In this document: piece by piece, positions 25,102-33,559 of the stretch
How positions within the stretch are numbered: the stretch's first letter is position 1
Layout of the letters: each line of letters begins with the position of its first letter
Assembly (NCBI RefSeq): GCF_014217625.1
Contig: NZ_CP043643.1
Location: forward strand, 1 to 52,713
Direction of reading: 5' to 3'
DNA length: 52,713 nt
Source of the DNA: Leifsonia shinshuensis
Lineage (GTDB): Bacteria; Actinomycetota; Actinomycetes; Actinomycetales; Microbacteriaceae
Program-made: the position numbers and the translations under genes
The notes under the pieces: generated by a model
Seen by the model: the letters and a program-made list of their open reading frames with translations, nothing else
What the model was told of the DNA's origin: nothing
The model's database searches: none

Positions 25102-25539
25102 CTACTCTAGGAGCTTTCGCTTGCCCTGCTCGTACTCCGCATCAGTAAGAACTCCTTCGTCGTGAAGAGCGGCCAGCTGGCGGAGCTGTCGAGCAAATCG
25201 CGGCGGCATGTGGCGCACGGTTTGGCGGGCGGCCCATTGGTGACGCCGCCACGACGTCCGCATTCGAGAAGCGAGATACCCGCCAACGAGGCAGATTCCC
25301 ACTACAGCCAGAAGGATCCCTCCGCACATCCACAGCCTCGCGTCTGCAGCGGCTGAAGCAGCGGCCGGGTCAAATTGAGAAGCACGGACCTCTGCAATGC
25401 CTGCGCGATCGGCCTGAATCAGAAAAATGATCGTTCCGGAGATCGCGGCAGCCGCCCCAACCATCCACAGCAGTGCACCGTGTGATCCGCGCTCGGTGTG
25501 GGCTTCACTCAGCTCGGATGTGAGAACTTTCGCGCTCAT
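25102..25539 (-). CDS. SHOCT-domain membrane protein
   Basis: A 145-residue protein with two membrane helices (about 23-42 and 68-91 in this numbering) and a C-terminal SHOCT motif, RQLAALHDEGVLTDAEYEQG, a short helical element often found at the end of membrane or stress proteins. I use the ATG at 25539 rather than the one at 25575; neither has a strong ribosome site. It lies 48 nt downstream of the ABC transporter gene and may be co-transcribed. Confidence 0.7.
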   Translation of the reverse strand: MSAKVLTSELSEAHTERGSHGALLWMVGAAAAISGTIIFLIQADRAGIAEVRASQFDPAAASAAADARLWMCGGILLAVVGICLVGGYLASRMRTSWRRHQWAARQTVRHMPPRFARQLRQLAALHDEGVLTDAEYEQGKRKLLE

Positions 25540-25587
25540 GCGTCGAGGGTAGTCCTGTGGGTGGCGAGGTGGCACGCCTCTGGGCGA

Positions 25588-27519
25588 TTATCGAATGGCG
25601 TCGGCGGGGTCAATTCGCGCGGCGCGTACGGCGGGAAGGAAGGCCGCGAGAGCCCCACAGACGGCGCCGGCTACCGGCGCGATCGCGATCGTCTCCCAAG
25701 GCGCGATCGCGGTCCATCCGCGCGCGGCGGCGACTGCGACGGAAATTGCTAATCCGCCTGCGATTCCGGCAAGTGCGCCAGCGAGGCCGATAACGACGCC
25801 TTCCCAGAGAAAGATTGCCGCTACGCCGCGTTGTCCCAGTCCCACGGCCCGGGCTAGCGCAAGTTCTTGCGTGCGTGCTTGAACTGAGATGAACATCGCT
25901 GAGGCGCCGCTAAGTATGGCGAGGGCCAGAAGCGCGATCGCCAACGAGGCGAGTAACCCGTTGAGGTCGGTCTGCACTCCTACCCGCAAGTTCCGTAGCT
26001 CGGCAGCGGTCTCGACTGAGATATCTGCGGGGGATGCCGGGGAGAGAGCGAGCGGTATCGCGCTGGCTAAGGGTCCGGCAAAGCCAGGATCAGTTCGGAC
26101 CACGATTTGTCGAGAACCGGCCGAAAAAGGCGGTAACGGTACGACAACACTCGTCAAGAGGTTCGGTTCCCGAGGCGCAGCAGTGATAGTGCCCACGACT
26201 GTATACGGTTCGCCGTTGACCCAGACCTCAGCTCCAATTCCGCCCCTGTCGGACAGGCCGAGCTGTGCGCCCGCGTCCGCACCAACGAGCGCCACGTGTT
26301 CCTTGGTCGATGAGAAGAGCCTGCTCAGGCTCTGGGGGGACGTTCCGATATCCAGCACCCCGAAGAGTCCACTATCAACGGCCACGGTGCTCCCTTGAAA
26401 GGGCGAGTTACCGCTGGCCGAAGTGAATGCGAACCGGCTTGTCCGTGCGGTGTTGGCGTCGAGGGGTGCCACCTGCCCGACCTCTCGGACATGTGGGAGC
26501 TCCCCGAGTCGGTCTAGCCAGGCGGCGGCCTCCTCGTCTGATGTACCCGCCGGTACGTTCACCCGAACCTCGTCCCGAGCTGCGGCCGTTAGCCGTCCGG
26601 CGATCTGCTGCGAGGCAGTCGCGCCGATGCCGGCCGCGCCGATGAGTCCCGCGAATGCGAGAGCGAAGGCCGCAATCAGAGCGACAGAACGCAGCGGTCG
26701 AGACGTCACGTTGTTGATCGCCCGAGTGAGGCGATCCGATGCCCGTCGTGACCGTGTGCCACGACGCTCCTTTGAGGGAGTCACTGCCAGCGACGGCCGT
26801 TCCTGTCCGTCAAGTTTCGAGCCAACAGAATTTTCTGCCCCCGTGATCTCTAGAACACCGTCAGCCATCCGGACCGTTCGGTCGGCGTAGGCGGCAATCC
26901 TCGGATCATGGGTGACGAGGATGACCGTTGCTCCCTGTCGATTGAGCTCGAGCAGGGCCTCCATCACTTGATCGCCGGTCTCGCTGTCCAGGTTTCCGGT
27001 GGGCTCGTCCGCGACGATGATCGAAGGATTCGTTGTAAGGGCCCGCGCGATGGCAAGTCTTTGACGTTCCCCACCGGAGAGTGACCGTGCCAGTGCAGCG
27101 GCCTTTTGATCAAGGCCCACGGCTTCTAACGCTCGCGAGACCTTTTCGGATTGCTCGCGGAGCGGTGCTCCTTGAATTGCGAGGGCCAGCGTCGCGTTTC
27201 GTTCGGTGCTTTCGTATGGGTTGGCGTAGGAGGACTGGAAGATAAATCCGTAGGTTGTGCTGCGCAGGTGATCGATCTGTGTTGCGCTCAGACCGCGAAC
27301 GTCAATGTCGCCGAGGTGGTAGCTCCCCTCCCAGCGTGAGTCGAGCAATCCGATGATGTTGAGGAGTGTCGACTTTCCCGATCCGGATCGCCCCACGATC
27401 GCGAGGAATTCGCCCGGTTCGACGACCAAGGACGCCTCTCGGACAGCGAACCACTGCTGCGACTCTCCGTAACGGCGCTGGATATGGTTGAGCGTGAGCC
27501 GTGGCGGTGAAACGGTCAT
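25588..27519 (-). CDS. MacB-like ABC transporter (ATPase-permease fusion)
   Basis: A 643-residue fusion. The N-terminal ATPase (1-225) has Walker A GRSGSGKST (43-51), signature LSGGERQRLAIARAL and Walker B IIVADEPTGNLDS, of the LolD/MacB group. A linker leads to a MacB/FtsX-type permease: one helix near 280-300, a large extracytoplasmic domain, then three C-terminal helices (about 515-625). Such pumps work as dimers and act on extracytoplasmic substrates rather than pumping across the membrane. It follows the membrane-fusion gene by an ATGA overlap. Confidence 0.9.
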   Translation of the reverse strand: MTVSPPRLTLNHIQRRYGESQQWFAVREASLVVEPGEFLAIVGRSGSGKSTLLNIIGLLDSRWEGSYHLGDIDVRGLSATQIDHLRSTTYGFIFQSSYANPYESTERNATLALAIQGAPLREQSEKVSRALEAVGLDQKAAALARSLSGGERQRLAIARALTTNPSIIVADEPTGNLDSETGDQVMEALLELNRQGATVILVTHDPRIAAYADRTVRMADGVLEITGAENSVGSKLDGQERPSLAVTPSKERRGTRSRRASDRLTRAINNVTSRPLRSVALIAAFALAFAGLIGAAGIGATASQQIAGRLTAAARDEVRVNVPAGTSDEEAAAWLDRLGELPHVREVGQVAPLDANTARTSRFAFTSASGNSPFQGSTVAVDSGLFGVLDIGTSPQSLSRLFSSTKEHVALVGADAGAQLGLSDRGGIGAEVWVNGEPYTVVGTITAAPREPNLLTSVVVPLPPFSAGSRQIVVRTDPGFAGPLASAIPLALSPASPADISVETAAELRNLRVGVQTDLNGLLASLAIALLALAILSGASAMFISVQARTQELALARAVGLGQRGVAAIFLWEGVVIGLAGALAGIAGGLAISVAVAAARGWTAIAPWETIAIAPVAGAVCGALAAFLPAVRAARIDPADAIR

Positions 27520-28613
27520 TGGGACACCAATATCTCGTCCCCGACTGCGAGGCCCTCAGCTTTGATGGCCGTCCACCCGTCCGCATTTCGTACCACGACG
27601 ATTGGAGTGCGCGCAGGAGTATCCGATTTGCTGCGCTTGATCACGTAGTCACCGCCAGAGTCCGACCGGATGGCGATTGTAGGCACTGCCATGTCGGGTT
27701 TTGACTCGGTGCCGAAGAGGACTGCGACGGCGTCGCCTGCCGTCAGGTTTCCGCCGGCATCAAGGTTGATTTGGATGTCGCGGCCGGGTGGCCGTCCGCC
27801 GCTGGTGGGGCTCGACTGGAAGTCACTGATCTTGGCCACGGCGCCGGTGCCCTTTTTCCCGCCAGAGCCGGTGATTGTCACCTTGTCGTTCAGTTTGATT
27901 TGTTCGGCCTCGCTGACACTGGCTCGCACACTGACGTAGGGGGATCCCATTCCCAGCACAGCGAAGGGGTGATCGTTGTCCACGGAAGTGCCGGCCGGAG
28001 CGACAGAGACCAAGGAGAGGGCGCCGAGCGAGGTTGGAACGGTGTAGAACTCTGCGGTGGTGATCGTCGTGGAGTATCGACCACCAGGTGGCTCGACATT
28101 TGCGGCTGAGTAGGCGGAGCGCACTGCACTGAGGGTGGCGCTATCGACCTTCCCCGTTTGCGGGACTCCAAGCGCCTTTTGCAAGCTGGCGACGTCACTG
28201 CCAGTATCTCCAGCGACCAGGTTCCGGAAGAGCGGTATATCCACGCTGTACAGAAACACGGGTCTGTTCGAGACAGTACCAAGAAGCTGTCCGTTGGTAA
28301 GTGGGCCGGGGTTAGCCGAAACAGAAGTGACAACGATGCGCTCTGCGCCCGCCGGTGGGCCAACCGTCACCGGCTGTTCCTGTGTCCCCGAGACCTCGCC
28401 TTGGATGCGGATGTCGGCGGTCACGGTCCTGGATTCAACCGGGGCGTATACGGGCACATTCGTCCCGCGAGCGTCAAGCACAGCCGAGTCCGGCGAACGC
28501 ACCCATATACCCAGAAGGAATGCCGCACCCGCGATAAGGACCGTGATTAAGACAAATGCGAGTGCGCGGAAGGGATGATCCAAACGACGCAGCCGCCGCG
28601 GCTCACCCGCCAA
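27516..28613 (-). CDS. Membrane-fusion/adaptor protein with PG-binding motif
   Basis: A 365-residue anchored extracytoplasmic protein. N-terminal helix about 15-36; beta-rich HlyD/MacA-like domains; an inserted peptidoglycan-binding-like motif (GDTGSDVASLQKALGVPQTG); a C-terminal barrel ending in GLAVGDEILVSQ. In actinobacterial systems such adaptors partner MacB-like ABC proteins. It overlaps both neighbours, so stoichiometric expression is likely. Confidence 0.85.
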   Translation of the reverse strand: MAGEPRRLRRLDHPFRALAFVLITVLIAGAAFLLGIWVRSPDSAVLDARGTNVPVYAPVESRTVTADIRIQGEVSGTQEQPVTVGPPAGAERIVVTSVSANPGPLTNGQLLGTVSNRPVFLYSVDIPLFRNLVAGDTGSDVASLQKALGVPQTGKVDSATLSAVRSAYSAANVEPPGGRYSTTITTAEFYTVPTSLGALSLVSVAPAGTSVDNDHPFAVLGMGSPYVSVRASVSEAEQIKLNDKVTITGSGGKKGTGAVAKISDFQSSPTSGGRPPGRDIQINLDAGGNLTAGDAVAVLFGTESKPDMAVPTIAIRSDSGGDYVIKRSKSDTPARTPIVVVRNADGWTAIKAEGLAVGDEILVSQ

Positions 28614-29439
28614 CGGTCGTGACCAATTTCTGTGCTTGGGCGACCACCTTCTTGACCTTGTCGCGGTAGGCCGTCAATTCGCCCTCGTGATCATCGATGT
28701 ACCCTGCCTGCTTGGTCGCTTCCCAGTCCGCCAGCGTCTGGACGGAATTGAGTGATTCTTTGCACCGTACGTCGATTGCAGCGACCTCGAGCTGCTCTTC
28801 TCCAGCGGAAGGGAATTGAGGCACCAGAACCCGGGCATCCTTGTTGGCCGCCAGGCCCCCGTCCTGTATGCAGCTGAGCCACTTCTCCCGGACCGACTTA
28901 AACTCGTCGCTGGCAAGAAGAGCCTCGAACGATTCATTCATCCCGCGATCTACCACCGACTGATCCGGCGACGTGTTTACCCCCATCACGGGTAGCTGCT
29001 TGGTTGATTTGAAGCACGCCCGATAGTCCTGCCACCAATCGGGACCGAGCGCATCCTCCTGGGCTTGAACATCTTTCGACTGACTCGACTCGGGTAGCTC
29101 GTACCCATTGGCCTCAGCGTCGGCCGGCGCCCATAACCCATACCGACGATCCGGTAGAGGCGCGAGCGCCGACCAATCCTGAGACGCGCGGGGGAAAGTC
29201 AGCCCCTTGTTGGCCATGCACTTTTCGATCGCAATCGAGTTCGCATGGTTGACCGTCTGAACCTCACCCCAACTCATCGCATATGACTCAAGCGGCAACA
29301 GAATCTGTGCCGTCGCCGGATTGAGCTGCGCGCGCACGTTGGCGTGCGCTTGCGACGGCCCGGACGAACACCCGGTCAATGCAACGACGAAGATGAGCGC
29401 TGCTGCTGAAGTCGTCGCTGTCAGCCGCCCACCCGCCAT
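28603..29439 (-). CDS. Lipoprotein of the ABC operon
   Basis: A 278-residue lipoprotein with lipobox ALTGC (Cys24). The mature part has four further Cys (in IEKCMANKG, YRACFKST, WLSCIQDGG and DVRCKES), probably two disulfides, and aromatic motifs GPDWWQDYRAC. This pattern is seen in secreted proteins coded next to actinobacterial adaptor-ABC genes; no named family. It might bind the exported substrate or give self-protection. Confidence 0.75.
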   Translation of the reverse strand: MAGGRLTATTSAAALIFVVALTGCSSGPSQAHANVRAQLNPATAQILLPLESYAMSWGEVQTVNHANSIAIEKCMANKGLTFPRASQDWSALAPLPDRRYGLWAPADAEANGYELPESSQSKDVQAQEDALGPDWWQDYRACFKSTKQLPVMGVNTSPDQSVVDRGMNESFEALLASDEFKSVREKWLSCIQDGGLAANKDARVLVPQFPSAGEEQLEVAAIDVRCKESLNSVQTLADWEATKQAGYIDDHEGELTAYRDKVKKVVAQAQKLVTTVGG

Positions 29440-29795
29440 CAGTAGAAGTAGAGGGAGTCGAACGAGTCGTTACGCCAGTCAGGCCAATTGAAGAAGCCCG
29501 CGGCTCCTCCGGGCTGCTGGAACAATGAACCCGAGTAACCGGGGTCGCTGAACCAGCCGATATAGGCAGTTCGGTTGTTGGCGACGGAGGAGATGACGTC
29601 GTGGAACCCCGCAAGCGACGACTGGCTGCTGGTCCACGATCCGAAGGCTCCGGCATAGCTGGAGTCAGTCCAGGCGCACGCGCGGTTACTGCCGCACTGA
29701 GTGATGGATGCCTGTGCCGGTGCGCTGAATCCAATGACAGAAGCAGCGACAAGAGCTGCAGCACCTGCAACCCCAATGATTGAACGCTTTTTCAC
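29439..29795 (-). CDS. Small secreted I36-like protein
   Basis: A 118-residue secreted protein. Signal peptide 1-29 (cleavage after APAQA), mature part starting SITQCGSNRACAWTDSSYAG with one Cys pair, then aromatic/Gly-rich strands. This is the pattern of peptidase-inhibitor family I36 / beta-gamma-crystallin-like secreted proteins. GTG start after GGGGAG. First gene of the four-gene operon, so it is the likely substrate or effector of the adaptor-ABC system. Inhibitor, bacteriocin-like or wall-directed roles are all possible. Confidence 0.75.
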   Translation of the reverse strand: MKKRSIIGVAGAAALVAASVIGFSAPAQASITQCGSNRACAWTDSSYAGAFGSWTSSQSSLAGFHDVISSVANNRTAYIGWFSDPGYSGSLFQQPGGAAGFFNWPDWRNDSFDSLYFY

Positions 29796-29907
29796 GATAT
29801 CTCCCCAATCCTCAGTGAACGTGAAGCTGAGCCGGAGTCTAGAACGCCCTGTCTAGGGGACGCAAGTACCAAGCGCGAGAGCTCCACGAGCATCCGAGAA
29901 CATCAAA

Positions 29908-29934
29908 GCTGGTGCCATCTCGGGCGGCACCAGC
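29908..29934. terminator. Hairpin in the 29.8-30.0 kb gap
   Basis: GCTGGTGCC and GGCACCAGC form a perfect 9-bp stem with a 9-nt loop, between the divergent starts of the I36-like gene and the HTH gene. There is no U-tract, so it could be an attenuator or a DNA structure instead of a terminator. Confidence 0.4.
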
Positions 29935-30002
29935 CTGGTCGTCGGGCACCGCTATGGCCCGCCGGGTCGCTTGCGCTAACGATCGTTTCTGAACCTGCCC
30001 CC

Positions 30003-30047
30003 TGTCCCAATGTCGGGACGATGGTGTAGTGTCCCAAGCATGGGACA
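30003..30047. promoter_or_regulatory. Paired TGTCCC...GGGAC operators
   Basis: Two palindromes 27 nt apart: TGTCCCAATGTCGGGAC (30003-30019) and TGTCCCAAGCATGGGACA (30030-30047). The second contains the ATG of the HTH gene itself, so bound protein would cover the start codon. Autoregulation is the simplest reading. Confidence 0.65.
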
Positions 30048-30435
30048 GCAAGACGGCGGATACCTCGATTGGCTCAGATGGCATGACTCGCTCACCACTG
30101 AGGAGCGGATCGCCCGCGGGCCTTTTCAGTCCGCGTTCGCAGTAGGCCGTGGCGAGCACGGTAAAGGCGCAATCGACCGCGCGCGCCGGCAGGCGTCCAT
30201 CGCATCCCACGTGCTCGACCAGGTGGAGGAGCAAGCGGTGTTCGCCCTCCTCGTCGACGGCCACAGCGTCCGCGACGTCGCCGCGAGCACCGGGCTCAGC
30301 AAGAGCGAGGTGGGACGCATCGCCAAGCGTTTTGAACGGGACGGTGACACCTTGGTGTCGCACGCGACGTTAGCGCCCCTGGGAGCCGCAGACGATGTGC
30401 GCGACGGCATCCGCGCCGCGTGGGGTCACCGCTGA
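30040..30435 (+). CDS. HTH DNA-binding protein, probably autoregulated
   Basis: A 131-residue protein. An N-terminal helical region with basic residues (GKGAIDRARRQASIASHV) precedes a helix-turn-helix (FALLVDGHSVRDVAASTGLSKSEVGRIAKRF), of the sigma-region-4/homeodomain-like type. The start codon lies inside a TGTCCC palindrome, which suggests that it represses its own gene. Followed by a membrane-protein gene with TGATG overlap. Confidence 0.75.
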   Translation: MGQQDGGYLDWLRWHDSLTTEERIARGPFQSAFAVGRGEHGKGAIDRARRQASIASHVLDQVEEQAVFALLVDGHSVRDVAASTGLSKSEVGRIAKRFERDGDTLVSHATLAPLGAADDVRDGIRAAWGHR

Positions 30436-30767
30436 TGCGGGGGTACACAGCGGTCCCGGACCCGTGGCCCATGCCCACCCTGCCGCAGTGGGCGGCCAAC
30501 ATCGTGGACAACGCCGTGCTGTTCATCGTCGGCGTGGTGATCGTCGCCGGCATCGGTGTCGTTGTGTGGATGGTCCTGAGCGATCGCGCTGAGCGTCGGC
30601 GCCCAGATGGAGGGCTGCATGCGTTTCGACCGTTCCACGCTGGGCGACGAGCTGCCCGGCAGGGTGCACCGGTGGTCGCTCCGGCAGAGCTGAGCGACCA
30701 GGACGCACCCGCCTGGGTGGCCGGCTACCATGTCGGCCGCATGGAACCGGTCGCGTCCCGGAAGTAG
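30435..30767 (+). CDS. Small membrane protein
   Basis: A 110-residue protein with one strong helix (NAVLFIVGVVIVAGIGVVVWMVL) and a basic C-terminal tail ending APAWVAGYHVGRMEPV. The TGATG overlap with the HTH gene sets the start. No family recognised. Confidence 0.6.
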   Translation: MRGYTAVPDPWPMPTLPQWAANIVDNAVLFIVGVVIVAGIGVVVWMVLSDRAERRRPDGGLHAFRPFHAGRRAARQGAPVVAPAELSDQDAPAWVAGYHVGRMEPVASRK

Positions 30768-30822
30768 GCCGCCCGGTAATGCGGGAGGGCTCGTCAGCTC
30801 TGGGTATGAGAGTGTCGATGGC

Positions 30823-31095
30823 ATGAGCGATGAACCAGAAGCGAACCCTCACCTTCGGGATGCGTTGCTGATCGCCAGGCAGCAGTGGCAGCTCAACGAG
30901 ATACGCGAGCTGGTGCGCGCCTTCGCGCGAAATGGGACGTCGACGGCTCCGCCGGAGGCGTACGCCTATCTCGAACTCATGGTGGATGCGATCGTGGACG
31001 ATCCGGAACAGGTAATGGCGCTCAACGCGGACGTGAGTCGGCTACTCAACGACGGGGGTACGACCTTCGATCCAGACGGTCGCCAGGCCGGCTGA
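30823..31095 (+). CDS. Small unknown helical protein
   Basis: A 90-residue acidic helical protein (WQLNEIRELVRAFARNG, YAYLELMVDAIVDDPEQVM). It follows the membrane-protein gene by 55 nt. No recognised motif; the reading frame, the start context and codon use support a real gene. Confidence 0.55.
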   Translation: MSDEPEANPHLRDALLIARQQWQLNEIRELVRAFARNGTSTAPPEAYAYLELMVDAIVDDPEQVMALNADVSRLLNDGGTTFDPDGRQAG

Positions 31096-31098
31096 GCT

Positions 31099-31437
31099 TC
31101 ACGGCCTCGGCGTCCCGCTGCGTGGGTCGAGGCCAGCCTTCCATCGCTCGCGCTGTTCCTCCGGGGTCACGATCTGCCCGTGCGGGTCGGTGATGGGGAC
31201 GAGGAACTTCGGCGTGCCTAGCTCGCCTTCGGCGGCGGCCTGTGCCTCAGCGAGGCTTTCGTAGTAGCCCAATGGCCACCGGTCAGCACGTTTCAGGACC
31301 CAATGGTCGACGCGGTACATCATCAGCGTTTCGCGGGTGATCTTGTTCACGGCCGGCCCGTGGTGGATTAAGAAGCGCGGTTGGATCGCGTCGTCGAGCA
31401 CCAGCCAGTCGCTCTCCCCCACCCGAATCGTTCGCAC
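31099..31437 (-). CDS. Small unknown protein, divergent pair
   Basis: A 112-residue protein. The first part is strand-rich (RVGESDWLVLDD), with a WVLKRADRWPLGYYESLAEAQ segment like those of small single-domain proteins that read host or phage gene products. GTG start. Divergent from the gene at 31482 across a palindromic promoter region. Function unknown. Confidence 0.6.
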   Translation of the reverse strand: MRTIRVGESDWLVLDDAIQPRFLIHHGPAVNKITRETLMMYRVDHWVLKRADRWPLGYYESLAEAQAAAEGELGTPKFLVPITDPHGQIVTPEEQRERWKAGLDPRSGTPRP

Positions 31438-31443
31438 GAATCC

Positions 31444-31463
31444 ATTCGAACATACTTTCGAAT
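31444..31463. promoter_or_regulatory. ATTCGAA palindrome in divergent promoter
   Basis: ATTCGAA, 6 nt, TTCGAAT in the 44-nt gap between two divergent small genes; the most AT-rich spot nearby. Either gene product, or another plasmid regulator, could bind here. Confidence 0.45.
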
Positions 31464-31481
31464 CTCTGGTCTAATGGGGGC

Positions 31482-31808
31482 ATGAGCACGAACCGCCGAT
31501 ATCCCGAAATGGGGATCGGCCGCGGCGTGGAGGAGATTCTGATCCGAGCCCAGCCGGTGAGTCTGACCGATGCGGAGCTCGACGTCGAGCACCACCCGAT
31601 TCACCGGCCGGCGGAGCCGCGGCCGGTGCGGGCGTGGGTGCGTTTCCCGGAGACGGTGATCCGCCCAGAGTGCGAGGCGATCGCCTGGACGGATCGCGCC
31701 GTTCAGGTCCGTTGGACGTCGGTCAACGGCATCGTGCGTACGGCATGGGTGTGGCGGGGCGCGATCGAGGATGGTTGGGACCGGCCGCCGATTCCCCCGC
31801 GGCGATAG
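31482..31808 (+). CDS. Small unknown protein, divergent pair
   Basis: A 108-residue soluble protein with a Trp-rich C-terminal region (AWVRFPETVIRPECEAIAWT, WTSVNGIVRTAWVWRG), suggesting a small beta domain. No family recognised. Divergent from the gene ending at 31099 across an ATTCGAA palindrome. Confidence 0.55.
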   Translation: MSTNRRYPEMGIGRGVEEILIRAQPVSLTDAELDVEHHPIHRPAEPRPVRAWVRFPETVIRPECEAIAWTDRAVQVRWTSVNGIVRTAWVWRGAIEDGWDRPPIPPRR

Positions 31809-31818
31809 GAGTCCCTTG

Positions 31819-32343
31819 TCAGGCTCGGTCGCCAGCCGACCGCTCCGTAGCCTGTTGTTCCAGCCGCTCCCGGGCTTCGGTGATCAGCCGGCCGAGCGCG
31901 AACAGGGAGGGGATGGCCTCCGGGTTGCCAAGGCCGGAGTCGTCGACGAGCGTGACTTCGAGAGGGTTCTCATCCTCTGAACGGTTGTTGACCGCGGCGC
32001 GGATCGTGATGGCATCGATGTCGGCGTGGAGGACGTCTTCACCAGAAATTCCTCCTGTCATGACCACTGTGCCGTCGCCGCGCCGTTCGAACGTGCCCGC
32101 GGAAGTCGCGGTGGGAGGCATGTACCAGAGCAGATCGGCCGCGAATCCGGAGTCCGCCGGCAAGCCCATCTTGGCCAGGAAGAGCCGGGTGTACGTCGGG
32201 GCGAGCTTGCTCGTCTCCTGCGCCAACCATTCGGAGCGGAGTTCTTCTTGCTCGGCCGCTTCCTGTGCGCGCTTGGCCTCAATCTCGGCCAGCTCAGAGC
32301 GGTACTTGGAAAGGGCGGCCTCTGCCAGTCGGGAGTTCGTCAT
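31819..32343 (-). CDS. Unknown protein, par operon
   Basis: A 174-residue protein with an N-terminal coiled coil (about 4-45, Glu/Ala/Gln-rich) and a mixed C-terminal part. Last gene of the leftward run parA-parB-unknown-unknown; its ATG overlaps the preceding stop (ATGA). Role unknown, possibly in partition or copy control. Confidence 0.6.
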   Translation of the reverse strand: MTNSRLAEAALSKYRSELAEIEAKRAQEAAEQEELRSEWLAQETSKLAPTYTRLFLAKMGLPADSGFAADLLWYMPPTATSAGTFERRGDGTVVMTGGISGEDVLHADIDAITIRAAVNNRSEDENPLEVTLVDDSGLGNPEAIPSLFALGRLITEARERLEQQATERSAGDRA

Positions 32344-33098
32344 GCGGTGCCGCCGTTCGTCCGTGCGCGACCGGTGTACGTGAGGCCGGCACGGCGCAGG
32401 GCGTCGGCCGGCGTGCCGTCGCTGTAGTCGGGGGCCTCCCCCGTCATCGGCAGCGGCGCATTCGCGCGGGCGTACTCGTGCACCTGGTCGCTGAGTGCGT
32501 CCCAGGTTGGGATCTCACCCACCGGAGTGGTGACCAGCTCGACGCCGCACGTGATCCCTTGTTCGGTGAGGTATTGGCGGGCTGCCGTGAGGTACGCCTC
32601 GGCGTACGCGGCCAGGTCGCGCGCGAACAGCGCTTCGACGTCCTCGACGAGCTGCTGCGCGGCCGCGGCCCGCTCCTCGGTCATCCCCTCGGTGAACGTG
32701 GCTTCTGCGGCCGCGTCGCGTTCGTCGTCGTACAGGTCGCCCAGACCGAAGTCGTAGAACACATCCTCCGCGTCGAACGGCAGCCGCACCGGCTCGGTGC
32801 GGTAGCGCAGCAGCTCGGCGTCGTCGTCGCCGGCGGTGCTGTGGACGATCTGGCGCACGTAGTCGGCTTCCCATGATCCGGGCCGGCCGGCCAACAGCTC
32901 CTCAACGCCGCCCAGGTTGGCGGCAACGGCCGTGAGGACGTAGGTGGCGATTTCTCCGAAATCGACGGGCTCGACGGTGGCCTGCTCGGTGCCGGCGCCG
33001 CGCACGCGCGTCTGACGCGCCGCCGCGGTGAGTGCGGCGATCGCGTCGGCTACCGGGTTGGGCTCGGCAGGCTCGACCGCCTGCAGTGTGGTGGTCAT
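32340..33098 (-). CDS. Unknown acidic protein, par operon
   Basis: A 252-residue strongly acidic protein with long helices (EERAAAAQQLVEDVEALFARD, in part) and no Cys-rich or membrane features. Starts 36 nt after the parB stop. No family recognised. Its low pI and helical content fit a DNA-mimic or scaffold, but that is a guess. Confidence 0.6.
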   Translation of the reverse strand: MTTTLQAVEPAEPNPVADAIAALTAAARQTRVRGAGTEQATVEPVDFGEIATYVLTAVAANLGGVEELLAGRPGSWEADYVRQIVHSTAGDDDAELLRYRTEPVRLPFDAEDVFYDFGLGDLYDDERDAAAEATFTEGMTEERAAAAQQLVEDVEALFARDLAAYAEAYLTAARQYLTEQGITCGVELVTTPVGEIPTWDALSDQVHEYARANAPLPMTGEAPDYSDGTPADALRRAGLTYTGRARTNGGTA

Positions 33099-33133
33099 CG
33101 TGTGGTCCTTCCGGATCGATACTCGAGGACGGT

Positions 33134-33559
33134 CTACAGGTTGGCCGCAGCGGCCCCCTGGGGCAGCTCACGGGCTCCCACGGGCGGGAACGGCTGCCCG
33201 TTGTTGTACTTGGCTTCCAGGCGCTCGACCTCGGCCATGACGGCCTTGTGGATGAACTGCGAGAGGTTGCGGCTGCCCTCAGTGGTCATCGTGTAGAGGA
33301 TCGCGCCGCGCACGCGGTCGGTGTCGGCGGGGTCTTGGTAGAACGACACCTTCGCCCGTGACTTCGGCTCGCGTGGCGCGGGCTTCGTCGCGGCGCGCTC
33401 GGCAGCCTGGAGCTGGCGGGTCTGCTCTACCTGGTCGGCGTCCTCGTGCTGTTCTTGCGTCCACCGGGTGGCGTCGACGGCAGTCGGCGCGGCCGCGGGT
33501 GGCGGCGTGATGGGGCTCGATCCGGCGAGGCTGGATTTGCGTGGTGCTGGTCGGTTCAT
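33134..33559 (-). CDS. parB: Small ParB-like centromere-binding protein
   Basis: A 141-residue protein: disordered Pro/Ala-rich N-terminus, then SRAKVSFYQDPADTDRVRGA and a helical part (SRNLSQFIHKAVMAEVERLE), a ribbon-helix-helix-like pattern as in small ParB partners of type Ib partition. The ATG at 33559 overlaps the parA stop (ATGA); the longer open frame upstream is a shadow of parA. It could bind the TAATAGTACTATTA palindrome, one copy of which precedes parA. Confidence 0.8.
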   Translation of the reverse strand: MNRPAPRKSSLAGSSPITPPPAAAPTAVDATRWTQEQHEDADQVEQTRQLQAAERAATKPAPREPKSRAKVSFYQDPADTDRVRGAILYTMTTEGSRNLSQFIHKAVMAEVERLEAKYNNGQPFPPVGARELPQGAAAANL

